64,000 nt of DNA from Planctomycetaceae bacterium (GTDB taxonomy: Bacteria; Planctomycetota; Phycisphaerae; SM23-33), in contig JBDKTA010000045.1 in NCBI GenBank assembly GCA_039680605.1, forward strand, positions 1-64,000. Direction: 5' to 3'. Positions within the stretch are counted from its first letter, which is position 1, and each line of letters opens with the position of its first letter. Below the pieces are notes generated by a model that saw nothing but the letters and a program-made list of their open reading frames with translations, ran no database searches and was not told the origin of the DNA. Of the stretch, positions 53,075 to 60,993 are shown piece by piece. Both the position numbers and the translations under genes were made by a program.

Positions 53075-54040
53075 ATGAACGCGTATCCGTTTCACTTCGA
53101 GCCCATCTACCACGACAAGATCTGGGGCGGCGGAAATCTGCGCCGGCTCTTCGGGCGAACACTGCCTGCCGACAACATCGGCGAGAGTTGGGAATTGGCC
53201 GATCTGGAGCAGGGCGTCAGCGTCGTCGCCAACGGGCCTGCCGCTGGGACTTCGCTGACGGACTTGACGCGGCAGATGGGGCGCGACCTGCTCGGGTCCG
53301 CGGCGGCCTGGCGCGACGGGCGATTCCCGCTGTTGCTCAAGCTGCTCGACGCCAACGACATCCTCTCGCTCCAGGTACACCCGGACGAGCGGGCGGTGAA
53401 GGAAATCGGCCCGCCCGCGGCCCTGAAAACCGAGTGCTGGTTCGTGCTCGATAGCCGCCGCGGCTTCATCTACAAGGGCGTGGCGCCCGGCGTGGATGCA
53501 GCCGCCTTCCGCAAGGCCATCGAGACCGACGCGTGCGAAGAAGTCTGCAACCGCTACGACGTGGCGGTGGGGGACTTCCACTACCTGCCCGCCGGCACGG
53601 TGCATGCCCTGGGCGCCGGCGTCGTCGTGGCCGAGGTGCAGACGCCCTCCGACACAACCTACCGCGTGACCGACTGGGGCCGCGGGCGCGAGATCCACGT
53701 CGAGCGGTCCATGCAGTGCATTCATTTTGCCCCGCCGCCGGCGCCTTCGCCCGGCGCCGCACCGCCGACGCTGCTGGCGACGCCATATTTCTCCATCGCC
53801 CTGCGCCGCATCAGCGGCGGTGGCACCAGGCCCCTGCCCAGCGGCCGCTGCGCGGCGCTGATGTTCCTTGGCCTCGAGGGCAATCTTGAAGTGGTTCACG
53901 ATGGAACGACCGAGCCCGCCGTATCGGCCCGCGCCGGCGACACGCTGCTGATCCCCGCCGCCCTCAAGAACGCCGCCGTGCGCTGCAGCGCCGGTTGCGC
54001 CTGGCTCGAAATCACACTGCCCAACGCAAAGAATACCTAA
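53075..54040 (+). CDS. manA: Mannose-6-phosphate isomerase, class I
   Basis: 321 aa from ATG 53075; its AGAGGAAG ribosome-binding site lies at the edge of an MA-type string (GGAATGATGGAAGAATGG), so a repeat provides translation signals. It isomerises mannose-6-P and fructose-6-P using zinc. Motifs: FEPIYHDKIWGGGNLR, ILSLQVHPDERAVKEIG (Gln and His ligands), ALKTECWFVLD (Glu) and LPAGTVHALGAGVVVAEVQ (His), then PSDTTYRVTDWGR. The protein matches short type I enzymes of Bacillus/planctomycete type. Function is confident; role could be mannose entry to glycolysis or GDP-mannose supply. Confidence 0.93.
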   Translation: MNAYPFHFEPIYHDKIWGGGNLRRLFGRTLPADNIGESWELADLEQGVSVVANGPAAGTSLTDLTRQMGRDLLGSAAAWRDGRFPLLLKLLDANDILSLQVHPDERAVKEIGPPAALKTECWFVLDSRRGFIYKGVAPGVDAAAFRKAIETDACEEVCNRYDVAVGDFHYLPAGTVHALGAGVVVAEVQTPSDTTYRVTDWGRGREIHVERSMQCIHFAPPPAPSPGAAPPTLLATPYFSIALRRISGGGTRPLPSGRCAALMFLGLEGNLEVVHDGTTEPAVSARAGDTLLIPAALKNAAVRCSAGCAWLEITLPNAKNT

Positions 54041-54273
54041 GTGTGCGGTATCCTTCGGGTGCCGTGGCGCGCAGGGCCGCAGGCCCGGAGAGCCACGATC
54101 CCTGACTTCACTGGAGCGCACGTCTGCTCAGTAGCGGCTGGTCGTGGCTGTCGGGCTTCGCCCTCCCGCCACGGCACCCGACTGTCGGCCGCCAACGTCG
54201 TCCTCGTCCTTGTCCTCGGTTTTTCCTCTTTCCTCTGTGTTCTCTGTGCCTCTGTGTCGTACTATAAAGCGCT
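54041..54273. repeat. Composite repeat gap: MH hairpin, MD and ME half
   Basis: MH GGTGCCGTGGCGCGC (54059-54073) with GAGAGCCACGA pairs with CCGCCACGGCACCC (54166-54179). MD CGTCCTCGTCCTTGTCC ending GGTTTTTCC lies at 54198-54226, and an ME half (CTCTGTGCCTCTGTGTCG) at 54242-54259. Confidence 0.8.
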
Positions 54274-55200
54274 ATGCCACAGCGAATTCAAAAAGTGCTC
54301 GCCGAAGCCGGCGTCGACTCCCGCCGGGCGATTGAAGAAATGGTCGTCGAGGGACGCGTTCGCGTCAACGGCAAGACCGTCGCCGCCCTGCCGCATTTTG
54401 TTGAGCCCGGTGACCGCATTGAAGTCGACGGCCGCCCCGTCCGGTGGGAAAAACGCGAAGAGAAGTTCTACTTCCTCCTCAACAAGCCCAAGGGCGTGGT
54501 CTGCACGCAGTTCGATCCGCAAGGCCGCCGGCGTGCGGTGGACCTGCTCGGCGACGTCGGTTCGCGCGTGTACTGCGTGGGGCGGCTGGACATCGAGAGC
54601 ACCGGGCTGATCATCCTGACCAACGACGGCGAGCTGACCAACCAGCTCACGCACCCGCGTTACGGCGTGCCCAAGACGTACATTGTCGACGTCGAGGGCA
54701 TGGTCAGCGGCGACAAGATCAACCGCATCAAGTCCGGCGCCATGCACATCGACGGCAAGCGCGTCGGTCCCAGCCGCGTCGGCGTGCTGGCCCGCGACCA
54801 CAACACCACGTTGCTGCAGATCACGCTCAACGAGTCGCGCAATCGCGAAATCCGCCGGATGCTGGCGATGGTCGGCCACGAGGTCAAACGCCTCAAACGC
54901 GTCGCCATCGGCGAGATCACCGACAAGGGCGTCAAGATCGGCAACTACCGCGTGCTGTCGCCGGCTGAGGTGCAGTCGCTGCGCAAGTCGGCCGGTCCCA
55001 AGCCCGCCACAGCCGCCAAACCCCGCAAGAGCAAACCCTCCGGCGCCAAACCGTCGGGTGGAAAACCCGCCGGCGCGAAGCCCCGTCCCGACAAAACCGC
55101 CGCCCAACCCGCGCATCGCCGAGGCGGCGCCGCCTCCAAACCGCGCCCCGCGCAGCAGGAACCCCGCCCCGCCAAGCGAAGGATCATCCTGCCCCAGTAA
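54274..55200 (+). CDS. Pseudouridine synthase, RsuA/RluB family
   Basis: 308 aa. N-terminal S4 RNA-binding domain (KVLAEAGVDSRRAIEEMVVE), then the RsuA/RluB catalytic domain: YFLLNKPKGVVCTQFDP, YCVGRLDIESTGLIILTND (catalytic Asp in GRLD), LTHPRYGVPKTYIVDVEG and LNESRNREIRRMLAMVGHEV. Residues 245-308 are a Lys/Pro/Ala-rich tail, common in high-GC RluB proteins and possibly RNA-binding. It makes pseudouridine in 23S (RluB) or 16S (RsuA) rRNA; I cannot tell which. No ribosome-binding site is visible; TACTATAAAG lies 5-15 nt before the ATG, so the mRNA may be nearly leaderless. Confidence 0.9.
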   Translation: MPQRIQKVLAEAGVDSRRAIEEMVVEGRVRVNGKTVAALPHFVEPGDRIEVDGRPVRWEKREEKFYFLLNKPKGVVCTQFDPQGRRRAVDLLGDVGSRVYCVGRLDIESTGLIILTNDGELTNQLTHPRYGVPKTYIVDVEGMVSGDKINRIKSGAMHIDGKRVGPSRVGVLARDHNTTLLQITLNESRNREIRRMLAMVGHEVKRLKRVAIGEITDKGVKIGNYRVLSPAEVQSLRKSAGPKPATAAKPRKSKPSGAKPSGGKPAGAKPRPDKTAAQPAHRRGGAASKPRPAQQEPRPAKRRIILPQ

Positions 55201-55434
55201 CGCAAGGCGATATCCGCCGCTTGCGGCTTAGCAGTTTCTTTCCTCTGAGCCTTTGTCCTATCTTGCCCAACTTTAGTGACGTGCTGTTCCATGAAAACGG
55301 TTTGGGTGGTTTAGAAGAACATAAAAGCGGCGCCGGTGCCGCCGCACTCCAGGGTCGCCTTGTGGCGACGTGCTTGACGCAGGGGGATTTCGTTGCGGCG
55401 GATGAAGCGGGGCCGCGTTAGGGCGGCCGCTGCG
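55201..55434. repeat. Intergenic region with MM and ML half repeats
   Basis: An MM-like hairpin (CCGCCGCTTGCGGC-type, 55214-55230) and an ML-related block (AAAGCGGCGCCGGTGCCGCC plus GCACTCC, 55322-55350). No gene seen. Confidence 0.55.
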
Positions 55435-56268
55435 CTACCGGTGGCGCTTTCGGGGCGCTCGAGCAGGAGCGGGGGCGGGAGCGGGTTTTTGCGGCGGGAC
55501 GGGGGCGATGGCGGGGGGCTTGCCGGTCAGGCGGGTGATCTCGGCGGTAAGCTGCTCATTCTCGTGCCGCAGTGCCTCATTCTCATCGAGGCGGTCGCTG
55601 ATGTCGCGAGCGGTGGGCATGGCCAGCACGACCAGCGTCTCGGCGGCGATGATGCCCAGCAGCCATTTCTTGAGCCGCCAGCTTCCGCGGCGCACGCGGC
55701 GGGTGCGCACGCCGCCGACGCGGTGAATGGTCGCACGGGCCTTGGTTTCGTCCATCCCCAGCAGCGCCGCCTCGGCCATCAGAAGCATCTCTTCGTGCGG
55801 GTCGAGCTTCCATTTCTGCAGGTGCCCGCGGACGCGCGACTCGAACTCACGCAGCGTCTCGCGGGGCGATATCTGGAGCGGCGCCTCAATGGCCGGGGGT
55901 GTCGGCTGCGCCGCCGTGGCGGGGGCGGTCGTCGGGCTCGGCGGCGCCTTGGCGATCGCGGGCGCCGGCGGGGCGGACGCGGGCGTGATGCCCTGCGCCA
56001 GATCGTACGCCTTGCGCCGCCGCGGGTCGATGAGGCACCCCCGGGCCTGCGCCAGGCGATTCATCATCTCCTGGACGGATTGGCGCTTCTGGGCGTCGGG
56101 GTGCAGGGCGTACGCGTCGAGGCGGTCCATCTGGCGGCGGACAGCCGCCTCGATCCGCTCGGCATCGCCGCACCCGCGAGGCAGACCCAGCAAGACATAA
56201 TGGTCCGGCGGCCGCGGCCCCGGCGGCAACGCCAGCCACTGCATGTACAAGTCAGGCGAGGATGACAT
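55435..56268 (-). CDS. J-domain-like single-span membrane protein
   Basis: 277 aa. Residues 20-95 resemble a degenerate J-domain-type helical start seen in planctomycete proteins (DHYVLLGLPRGCGDAERIEA, YALHPDAQKRQSVQEMMNRL, ARGCLIDPRRRKAYDLAQ); HPD is present but displaced from the usual loop. A Pro/Ala-rich linker (96-135) follows, then a helical segment, a membrane span at about 205-222 (KWLLGIIAAETLVVLAM) and a short coiled coil (DENEALRHENEQLTAEITRL). The role is unknown; possibly a chaperone-recruiting or envelope protein. Not to be called DnaJ. Confidence 0.65.
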   Translation of the reverse strand: MSSSPDLYMQWLALPPGPRPPDHYVLLGLPRGCGDAERIEAAVRRQMDRLDAYALHPDAQKRQSVQEMMNRLAQARGCLIDPRRRKAYDLAQGITPASAPPAPAIAKAPPSPTTAPATAAQPTPPAIEAPLQISPRETLREFESRVRGHLQKWKLDPHEEMLLMAEAALLGMDETKARATIHRVGGVRTRRVRRGSWRLKKWLLGIIAAETLVVLAMPTARDISDRLDENEALRHENEQLTAEITRLTGKPPAIAPVPPQKPAPAPAPARAPRKRHR

Positions 56269-56602
56269 CGTGCTTCCGTTGATACTAGCCGCTGAGGTCG
56301 CTGAGGACGCTGAGGAAGGAAAGATGGAATAGTGGAATGATGGAATGGTGGAAGAATGGGGCGGGCAAAATCAAGCGTCGCAGCATCTGCCGTCTTCTGT
56401 CATTCCGGTATTCCAAGGTTCCACTCCCACTGCGCGGTATCGTGGCTCTCCGGGCCTGCGGCCCTGCGCGCCACGGCACCCGCAGTCTTCCACTATTCCA
56501 ACATTCCATTATTCCAACTTCTCATCCATCCATCCATCCATCCATCCATCCATCCATCCATCCCTTCATCCTTCCTCAGCGTCCTCAGCGACCTCAGTGG
56601 CT
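56269..56602. repeat. Nested composite: ME, MA, MH, MA', MC, ME'
   Basis: ME GCCGCTGAGGTCGCTGAGG (56290-56308), MA (56325-56353), MH inverse (GTGGCTCTCC ... GCGCGCCACGGCACC, 56442-56479), MA inverse (56489-56515), a (CATC)n tract (56523-56570) and ME inverse CCTCAGCGTCCTCAGCGACC (56575-56594). It fills the whole gap between two minus-strand genes. Confidence 0.9.
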
Positions 56603-59473
56603 CTACTTCGCGCTGATGACGACTTCGCTGCCTGCCAGTCCATCGGCGTTTGCGAGCAAGCGGATGGTGCCTTTCTTTTCGCTGGCCTTGATGACGACCT
56701 GGCAGCGGCCTCGGAAGGCTTTGCGCTGCGGCTGCTGGAAGCTTTCGCGGCTGCAGGGGTTTCCGTTGGAGACCGCGGCGATTGTTCCCGGGCCTTCGAT
56801 GCTGAAGGTCACCTGATTGTCCGCGCGAGCGTGCATCACGCCGGCGGCGTCTACCACCTCGACATCCACAAAGCACAGGTCCTGTCCATCGGCGGCGAGG
56901 GTCGTGCGGTCGGCGTTGGCACGCAGCGCCGCGGGCGAGCCGGCGGTCTTCATCGTCCATCGCGCCTGTTCGCGGCCGCGGGCGTCGAGCCCGACGGCAG
57001 TCAGTTCACCCGGCTCGTAGGGCAGGTCCCATTGAGCATTGAAGCGAGTGGCGCGCGAGGTGTCTTTGACGCCCAGATCTCGCCCGTTGAGCGTCAGTCG
57101 CACGCGCGGGCAGGATGAGTAGACGTTGATCTTGAGGGTCTGGCCTTCCAGGCCATCCCACGTCCAGCAGGCCTGCTCGTCCCACCAGCCCCAGGGGCCG
57201 ATCCCGCTGGTGGGGTCCACCTGGCGGACGAAGCACGACACGACGGGCGTGACGCCGAAGACCGCCTCGCGATAGTGCGACGGCGGGCGCCGCCATCCGC
57301 AGATGTCGATGTCGCCGCAGTACGCCACGTTCCACGGCCAGGGCGTCCACGTCGGATCGGCCTTGCCGTCCCAGGCGGTTCGGCCCAGGGCCGCCTCGCC
57401 GATGTAGTCGTACCCGGTCCAGACGAAGTCGCCGATGACGTAGGGCAGATCGACTGCGGCCATCCAGGCGTCGAAGCACGCGCTCGGGAACGACTCGGTG
57501 CCGGCGATCACCTGCCGCGGGCGCTTCTGGTGATCGGTGACGTACCGGTCGATCTTGTAGTTGTAGCCGACCAGGTCCAGCGCGTCGAAGCCCGGCAACA
57601 GGTCGTCCCAGTTGCCGATGGGCATGAACGCCTGCGTCACCGGTCGCGAGGGGTCGAGCTTGCGCACGTAGTCGCTCATCACCTCGGTGTACTGCAGCAG
57701 TTCGGGCTTGTCCTGGCCGTTGATCTCGTTGCCGATGCTCCAGAAGATGATGCTCGGATGATTGCGGTCGCGGTGGACCATCGAAGCCAGATCGCGAGGC
57801 CACCATGCTGCAAAGTACTTGCCGAAGTCGTTGGCGTTCTTGGGCCACAACCACGTGTCGAACGCTTCGTCCATCACCAGCACGCCCAGGCGGTCCGCCG
57901 CGTCCAGGAACGCCGGCGAGGGCGGGTTGTGCGCCGTGCGGATCGCGTTGAAGCCGGCGGCCTTGAGAACCTCGACGCGCCGCTCTTCCGCGCGGTCGTA
58001 CGTGCATGAGCCCAGCGCCCCGTTGTCATGATGCACGCACGCCCCGCGAAGCTTGACACTCTTGCCGTTGATACGCAGGCCCTTCTCCGCGTCGATCTCC
58101 ACCTTGCGGATGCCAAACGTCGTCGCGATTGAATCGGCCGGTGGCACAGGCTTTCCAGCCTGTGGCCGACTCTGTATCCGCACAGCCTGGAAAGGCTGTG
58201 CCCACCTGATTGTGCTGACAAGCTGGTACAGATCGGGCGATTCGGGCGACCAGAGCGCCGGTGAGCGAACCGAGACTGTCTGATCGAAGACGGCTTCGGA
58301 CTTCGGGGGGATCGTCTGCTTCGCCGTGACCGCGCCGGCTTTCTTGCCGGCGGGGTTCTGCACCAGCGACTCCAGCGTGACCTGCTGCGGTTGATCGCTG
58401 TCGTTGCAGACGGTAGTGAGCACGCGAACTGTCGCTGCGGTGCGCGAAACCGTGGGCGTCGTCACGGCGATGCCCCAGGGCTTGACGTGGACTGCATCGG
58501 CGGCCGTCAGCGTCACGTGGCGGTAGATGCCCGCCCCGGGATACCAGCGGCTGTTGCGTCCGGAGGCGTCGACGCGCACGGCGATGGTGTTCGGCTCGCC
58601 GGGCTTGAGGTGCGCCGTCAGGTCGGCGTGAAAGCTCGTGTACCCGTACGGGTGCTCGGCGACCAGCGTGCCGTTGCACCAGACGCGGCAGTTCATGTAC
58701 ACGCCGTCGAAGGTCAGCCACACGCGTCGCCCACGCCAATTACGAGGCGCCGAGAACGTCTTGCGATACCAGCCCACCCCGCCCAGCGTGAAACCCTGCG
58801 AGCCGCCGCCCTCGGCCTGTGAATCGAACGGGCCGCCCCGCACGGCCGGCATGGCCGCCTCGACCAGCCCGCCGACGCCCAAGCCGTCGAAGACGCGGAT
58901 GGCCACAACGTCGCTGCCGTCGCCCTTGAGCAGCGCCGCGGGCACGTCGTAGACGCGTACCGTGTCGGCGGCACTTTGGTATTGCGGCGGAAAGCTCCCG
59001 GTGCCGCCGACCCGCACGCCGTTGACGAACGTCTCGTCGACGTCGTCGATGCGACCGACGGCCATGCGGATGTCTTTGCCCCGCATCTCGACGGGAATCT
59101 CGATCCTCCGCCGATACCAGCCGTAGACGTTGTCGTCTTTGTAATCGCTGTGGGTTTCCCAATTGGCCGGCAGTTGGACCTCCTGCCAGGCCGAATCGTC
59201 CAGGGCGGGATCTTTCCACGCCATATCGTCGCCCTTATTGAACCGCCACGTTCCACCGCCGATGGCGATATTGCACGACGGCGGCAGGGGGGGCAGGTCT
59301 TCGATGCTCCAGTCGTGCGGCAGGTCGACCGTCCGCCAGGACGAGTCGTCAAACGCCGCCGCCGAGGCGTCCGGGGCGTCGTCCTTGAGGAACCGCCAGT
59401 CCTTGTCGAACCGCTGAGAGAGGCGAGCAGATGCCCGTGCTGTCTTCGTTGCCGCGCTCGTTCGCTTTGCCAT
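56603..59473 (-). CDS. Glycoside hydrolase family 2 (beta-galactosidase-type) enzyme with inserted domains
   Basis: 956 aa from ATG 59473 (GGAGC 11 nt upstream). GH2 sugar-binding start RFDKDWRFLKDDAP and TVDLPHDWSIED; residues about 62-235 are an extra jellyroll (YGWYRRRIEIPVEMRGKDI, GRIDDVDETFVNGV) inserted before GGVGWYRKTFSAP. The TIM barrel holds the acid/base Glu in IIFWSIGNEINGQD (near 577) and a candidate nucleophile Glu in VIAGTESFPS (near 659). A beta-rich DUF4982-like C-terminus follows. About 24 residues near 423-446 (PFQAVRIQSRPQAGKPVPPA) are an in-frame MI repeat. It would remove terminal beta-galactose or related units. No signal peptide, so probably cytoplasmic. Confidence 0.9.
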   Translation of the reverse strand: MAKRTSAATKTARASARLSQRFDKDWRFLKDDAPDASAAAFDDSSWRTVDLPHDWSIEDLPPLPPSCNIAIGGGTWRFNKGDDMAWKDPALDDSAWQEVQLPANWETHSDYKDDNVYGWYRRRIEIPVEMRGKDIRMAVGRIDDVDETFVNGVRVGGTGSFPPQYQSAADTVRVYDVPAALLKGDGSDVVAIRVFDGLGVGGLVEAAMPAVRGGPFDSQAEGGGSQGFTLGGVGWYRKTFSAPRNWRGRRVWLTFDGVYMNCRVWCNGTLVAEHPYGYTSFHADLTAHLKPGEPNTIAVRVDASGRNSRWYPGAGIYRHVTLTAADAVHVKPWGIAVTTPTVSRTAATVRVLTTVCNDSDQPQQVTLESLVQNPAGKKAGAVTAKQTIPPKSEAVFDQTVSVRSPALWSPESPDLYQLVSTIRWAQPFQAVRIQSRPQAGKPVPPADSIATTFGIRKVEIDAEKGLRINGKSVKLRGACVHHDNGALGSCTYDRAEERRVEVLKAAGFNAIRTAHNPPSPAFLDAADRLGVLVMDEAFDTWLWPKNANDFGKYFAAWWPRDLASMVHRDRNHPSIIFWSIGNEINGQDKPELLQYTEVMSDYVRKLDPSRPVTQAFMPIGNWDDLLPGFDALDLVGYNYKIDRYVTDHQKRPRQVIAGTESFPSACFDAWMAAVDLPYVIGDFVWTGYDYIGEAALGRTAWDGKADPTWTPWPWNVAYCGDIDICGWRRPPSHYREAVFGVTPVVSCFVRQVDPTSGIGPWGWWDEQACWTWDGLEGQTLKINVYSSCPRVRLTLNGRDLGVKDTSRATRFNAQWDLPYEPGELTAVGLDARGREQARWTMKTAGSPAALRANADRTTLAADGQDLCFVDVEVVDAAGVMHARADNQVTFSIEGPGTIAAVSNGNPCSRESFQQPQRKAFRGRCQVVIKASEKKGTIRLLANADGLAGSEVVISAK
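58138..58206. repeat. MI palindromic repeat inside the GH2 gene
   Basis: GGCACAGGCTTTCCAGCCTG (58144-58163) faces CACAGCCTGGAAAGGCTGTG (58181-58200). It preserves the reading frame of the GH2 enzyme. Similar sequences read as STGFPACG-type peptides. Confidence 0.85.
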
Positions 59474-59644
59474 ACTGTGCTTGCTCCGTTCAAGCGTCTT
59501 CAAATCGGGCTCGAATCGTATCACAGATGTAACCCCGGCCGTCGGAGAAGTTCGCGAAAAGTAAGTGATTACGACTGCCCAAACCTATATTCTGCCGCAT
59601 TGCAGCACGCATGCGTCGTTGGCGAAAGCTGCGGAGGCAGTCCA

Positions 59645-60736
59645 ATGAAAATACTCAGACGTATCGGCATCCTGACCGGCGGGGGCGACTGCCCCGGTCT
59701 CAATGCGGTTATTCGTGCCGTCACCAAGGCCGCCCTGTTCGGCGGCCTGGAGGTCGTGGGCATCCGCGACGGGTATCTGGGCCTGATCGAGGGGCACATG
59801 CAGCCGCTGACCTGGCGCGACGTTAGCGGCATCCTGACCCTCGGTGGGACGATTCTGGGTTCGAGCAACAAGGCCAACCCTGCCAAATACGCCGTACCGG
59901 ACGGGCAGGGCGGCTGGGACATTCGCGATGTGCGCGAGCAGGTCGTCCGCAACGCCGCCGAGGCGGGCCTGGACGCGCTGGTGATTATCGGCGGCGACGG
60001 CACGATGAGCGGGGCGGCGGAACTGGTCGAGCGCGGAGTCCGCTGCGTCGGCGTTCCCAAGACCATCGACAACGATCTCTGGGCCACCGAGGTAACCTTC
60101 GGCCACGATACCGCCGTGACCACCGCCGCCGAGGCGCTGGACAAGGTGCATACGACGGCCTCCAGCCATCACCGGGTTATGGTGGTGGAGATCATGGGGC
60201 GTTACGCCGGTTGGCTGGCGCTGCACGCGGGCATTGCCGGCGGGGCCGACGTGATCCTGATTCCGGAGATTCCGTTCGACCTGGATAAGATCTGCGCGCA
60301 TTGCCAGTCTCGCCGCCGCGGCGGGCGGGGGTTTACGATCATCGCCGCCGGCGAGGGCGCCATCCCCATCGGCGGGCAGCAGTTTGTCGAATCCATCGTC
60401 GAAGACTCGCCCGACCCGATCCGCCTGGGCGGCGTGGCGAAGTATGTGGCCGACGAGATCGAACGCCGCAGCGGCCTGGACAGCCGCGCCATCGTGCTGG
60501 GCCACGTTCAGCGCGGCGGCACGCCCACGCCGTACGATCGCGTGCTGGCCACGCGCTTCGGGTACCACGCCTTCCGCCTGCTCCAGACCGGGCAGTTCGG
60601 GCGGGTCGTGGTGATGCAGCAGGGGCAGATTACCTCCGTGCCGATTGTCGATGTCGCCAACAAGGTGCGGACCGTGCCCCTCGACAGCGACCTGATCGCC
60701 ACCGCCCGGGCCGTCAGCACGCACTTCGGCGACTGA
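59645..60736 (+). CDS. pfkA: 6-phosphofructokinase
   Basis: 363 aa from ATG 59645, with GGAGG 8 nt upstream. It phosphorylates fructose-6-P in glycolysis. Motifs: GILTGGGDCPGLNAVIRAVT, VIIGGDGTMSGAAELVE, VGVPKTIDNDLWATEVTFG, MGRYAGWLALHAG and VLGHVQRGGTPTPYDRVLA. At the two donor-specificity positions it has Gly (GGDG, the ATP-type residue) and Lys (PKTIDND, seen in group III and PPi-type enzymes), so it is a group III-like enzyme and ATP is the likely donor. Single gene; a tRNA follows downstream. Confidence 0.94.
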   Translation: MKILRRIGILTGGGDCPGLNAVIRAVTKAALFGGLEVVGIRDGYLGLIEGHMQPLTWRDVSGILTLGGTILGSSNKANPAKYAVPDGQGGWDIRDVREQVVRNAAEAGLDALVIIGGDGTMSGAAELVERGVRCVGVPKTIDNDLWATEVTFGHDTAVTTAAEALDKVHTTASSHHRVMVVEIMGRYAGWLALHAGIAGGADVILIPEIPFDLDKICAHCQSRRRGGRGFTIIAAGEGAIPIGGQQFVESIVEDSPDPIRLGGVAKYVADEIERRSGLDSRAIVLGHVQRGGTPTPYDRVLATRFGYHAFRLLQTGQFGRVVVMQQGQITSVPIVDVANKVRTVPLDSDLIATARAVSTHFGD

Positions 60737-60841
60737 CCGCCCGCCAGCCGCCGCGACGGCAAGATGATCGGGACGCCCACACGGTCGCCCGGAGCGTTGT
60801 TTCGCCGCCGCGGCGGCATTACACTGTTACGTGTTCCGATC

Positions 60842-60924
60842 GGCCCGGTGGCGGAATGGCAGACGCTAGGGATTTAAAATCCCTTGTCCTTCGGGACGTG
60901 TGGGTTCAAGTCCCACCCGGGCCA
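60842..60924 (+). tRNA. tRNA-Leu (anticodon UAA)
   Basis: Cloverleaf is complete: acceptor GGCCCGG (60842-60848) with CCGGGCC (60917-60923) and discriminator A; anticodon stem AGGGA/TCCCT with loop TTTAAAA (anticodon TAA); a long variable arm (TGTCCTTCGGGACG), typical of class II leucine tRNAs; T-arm GTGGG TTCAAGT CCCAC. CCA is not encoded. About 106 bp after the phosphofructokinase stop. Confidence 0.97.
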
Positions 60925-60993
60925 GTGCGGGGGCTTAGCCATTTGAAAAGATGCCAAGCCGCAAGCGGCGGAACATCTGCTTATCCCACCGGT
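60925..60993. repeat. MM hairpin
   Basis: AAGATGCCAAGCCGCAAGCGGCGG at 60948-60971 (core GCCGCAAGCGGC); same family as 21571-21588. It separates the tRNA from the convergent STN gene. Confidence 0.7.
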
